Source: Sporomusa acidovorans (lineage in GTDB: Bacteria > Bacillota > Negativicutes > Sporomusales > Sporomusaceae). Taken from it: DNA of 64,000 nucleotides. Location of the stretch: contig NZ_FNAM01000019.1 in assembly GCF_900101845.1 (NCBI RefSeq), positions 1 through 64,000 on the forward strand, given 5' to 3'. The translations under genes and the position numbers were made by a program. Positions within the stretch are counted from its first letter, which is position 1; each line of letters opens with the position of its first letter. Below are positions 62,934-64,000 of the stretch, piece after piece. The notes below the pieces were generated by a model. It was not told the origin of the DNA and did not search any database. It saw nothing but the letters and a program-made list of their open reading frames with translations.

Positions 62934-64000
62934 ATGAAAAAGCCGGAAAATCTGGAGAAAATTCCGTGGCCGGAAGTCATGACCTTAATTTGGGGTTGTT
63001 TTATGGCCATTTTAGACACAAGTATCGTCAATACGGCTTTACCCACAATGCGGGCGACCTTTGGCGGTGATGCCGATTCTGTGCAATGGGTGGTAACGGC
63101 CTATATGCTTACTTCAGGCATGGTCATACCGGTAACCGGATTTTTATGCGACCGTTTTGGAAATAAACGAATCTATTTAATTTCCCTTTCAATTTTTATC
63201 GGAGGATCAGTGCTCTGTGCCGCGGCAACAAGCAATAATTTTTTGATCTTCGCCAGAGTCATTCAGGCAATTGGCGGGGGAATTATCATGCCGGTAAGTA
63301 TGAGCATGATTCGCATTATTGTACCGCGTGAAAAAATGGGTATGGCCATGGGAATCTGGGGTGTCTCGGCTATGGGCGCACCAAGTATTGGTCCCACTTT
63401 AGGAGGCTATATTGTCGTTCATCTGGGCTGGCAGTGGATATTTACGATCAATCTGCCCATTGGTATAATCGCAATCGTACTGGGGTTGATCATCTTAAGA
63501 GAAACACCGCAAAAAACCGGGTTAAAATTGGATGTGCTTGGTTTTATTCTTAGTGCTTCGGCCTGTTTTGCCTTGTTGTTGGCTTTAAGTAAAGGACAGG
63601 ACGAAGGCTGGACCTCTCTTTATATTGTTAGTTTGCTTATTTATACTGTTGGTGCATCGGTTCTTTTTGTACTATGGGAAAACACCACCGAACAGCCGCT
63701 GATTGACCTGCAGCTTTTAAAAAACAGGACATATTGCATCAGCATACTGGCTGTTTCATTATCTAATATCGCTATGTATTCCATTACGTTTCTCATTCCC
63801 ATCTATTCGCAAAACATTCGCGGCTTAACCGCACTGCAGTCAGGCCAGGTCACAATGCCCAGTGCACTGGCGATTGCCTTAATGATGCCGGTCAGCGGAC
63901 GGCTTTTTGATCGATTTGGCGCAGCTCCGCTTTGCGTTGCAGGCTTTAGCATTGCCGGCTATTATAGTTATCAATTGCACACACTGACTGCCGATACCAG
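62934..64000 (+). CDS. EmrB/QacA (DHA2) family MFS drug exporter, partial
   Basis: The ATG at 62934 follows GGGTGAG and the frame stays open to the window end (355 codons seen). It begins MKKPENLEKIPWPEVMTLIW, then FMAILDTSIVNTALPTM (motif D1 of DHA2 pumps) and QWVVTAYMLTSGMVIPVTGF, with the motif A-like LCDRFGNKR. A 14-TM proton-driven exporter of hydrophobic drugs, paired with the upstream EmrA-like adaptor. Confidence 0.92.
   Translation, partial: MKKPENLEKIPWPEVMTLIWGCFMAILDTSIVNTALPTMRATFGGDADSVQWVVTAYMLTSGMVIPVTGFLCDRFGNKRIYLISLSIFIGGSVLCAAATSNNFLIFARVIQAIGGGIIMPVSMSMIRIIVPREKMGMAMGIWGVSAMGAPSIGPTLGGYIVVHLGWQWIFTINLPIGIIAIVLGLIILRETPQKTGLKLDVLGFILSASACFALLLALSKGQDEGWTSLYIVSLLIYTVGASVLFVLWENTTEQPLIDLQLLKNRTYCISILAVSLSNIAMYSITFLIPIYSQNIRGLTALQSGQVTMPSALAIALMMPVSGRLFDRFGAAPLCVAGFSIAGYYSYQLHTLTADT

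Overview
The window looks like the chromosome of a diderm, anaerobic Firmicute of the Negativicutes type (Sporomusaceae-like). Most genes have strong AGGAGG-type Shine-Dalgarno sites and Firmicute-style protein families. The window also encodes outer-membrane components: a TonB-dependent receptor, an autotransporter-type beta-barrel and an OmpH/Skp periplasmic chaperone. No rRNA, tRNA or CRISPR array was found. The taxonomic call is inferred from gene content only.

Layout. 0-13.6 kb is mixed housekeeping and transport: a GDT1-family exporter, cysteine desulfurase, hemolysin III, an iron alcohol dehydrogenase, HAD phosphatases, CheX, an SsuABC-type ABC importer, a class III CoA-transferase, a small MITE-like element and a chemoreceptor with a PocR sensor domain. 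13.8-20.5 kb is an AT-rich arsenic/metalloid island: two ArsR regulators, an ArsP-type permease, ACR3, a CxxC thioredoxin-fold protein, DGC-domain zinc proteins, a Cys-rich MarR regulator and a HesB-like gene that reads through an in-frame TGA followed by a bSECIS-like hairpin (candidate selenoprotein).

20.7-41.4 kb is one B12-dependent 1,2-propanediol (or glycerol) microcompartment locus, all on the minus strand. In transcription order it encodes pduU, V, A, B, C, D, E, G, H, a PduK-like shell protein, a PduJ-like shell protein, pduL, a PduM-like flavoprotein, pduN, O, P, S, T and two tandem glycerol/propanediol facilitators. Upstream sit a PocR-domain histidine kinase, an AraC-type response regulator and cobT under a cobalamin riboswitch. 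An iron alcohol dehydrogenase (41.8 kb, plus strand) may supply the missing PduQ activity. The pathway runs diol to aldehyde (PduCDE), to acyl-CoA (PduP) and acyl-phosphate (PduL), inside a shell (PduA/B/J/K/N/T/U), with cofactor repair by PduGH, PduO and PduS.

43-45.6 kb is a scar-like region. It holds two copies of a type I toxin/antisense-RNA module, an internally deleted PglZ (BREX) gene, a member of a dispersed repeat family and possible group II intron debris. 45.6-54.6 kb is a GC-richer block behind a second cobalamin riboswitch: an OmpH-like chaperone, a short coupled peptide, a frameshifted hypothetical protein, a 1470-residue protein joining an autotransporter-type barrel to a complete TonB-dependent receptor, another frameshifted hypothetical protein and a papain-like protease. 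It looks like a cobamide-responsive cell-surface uptake cluster.

54.8-57.3 kb has an NCS2-like transporter under a third cobalamin riboswitch, near-identical to that of cobT but enlarged by a hairpin insertion, and an orphan EutJ. The right end has DedA, nitroreductase, a gamma-class carbonic anhydrase-like protein, an SLC13-type transporter and an EmrAB-like efflux operon cut by the window edge.
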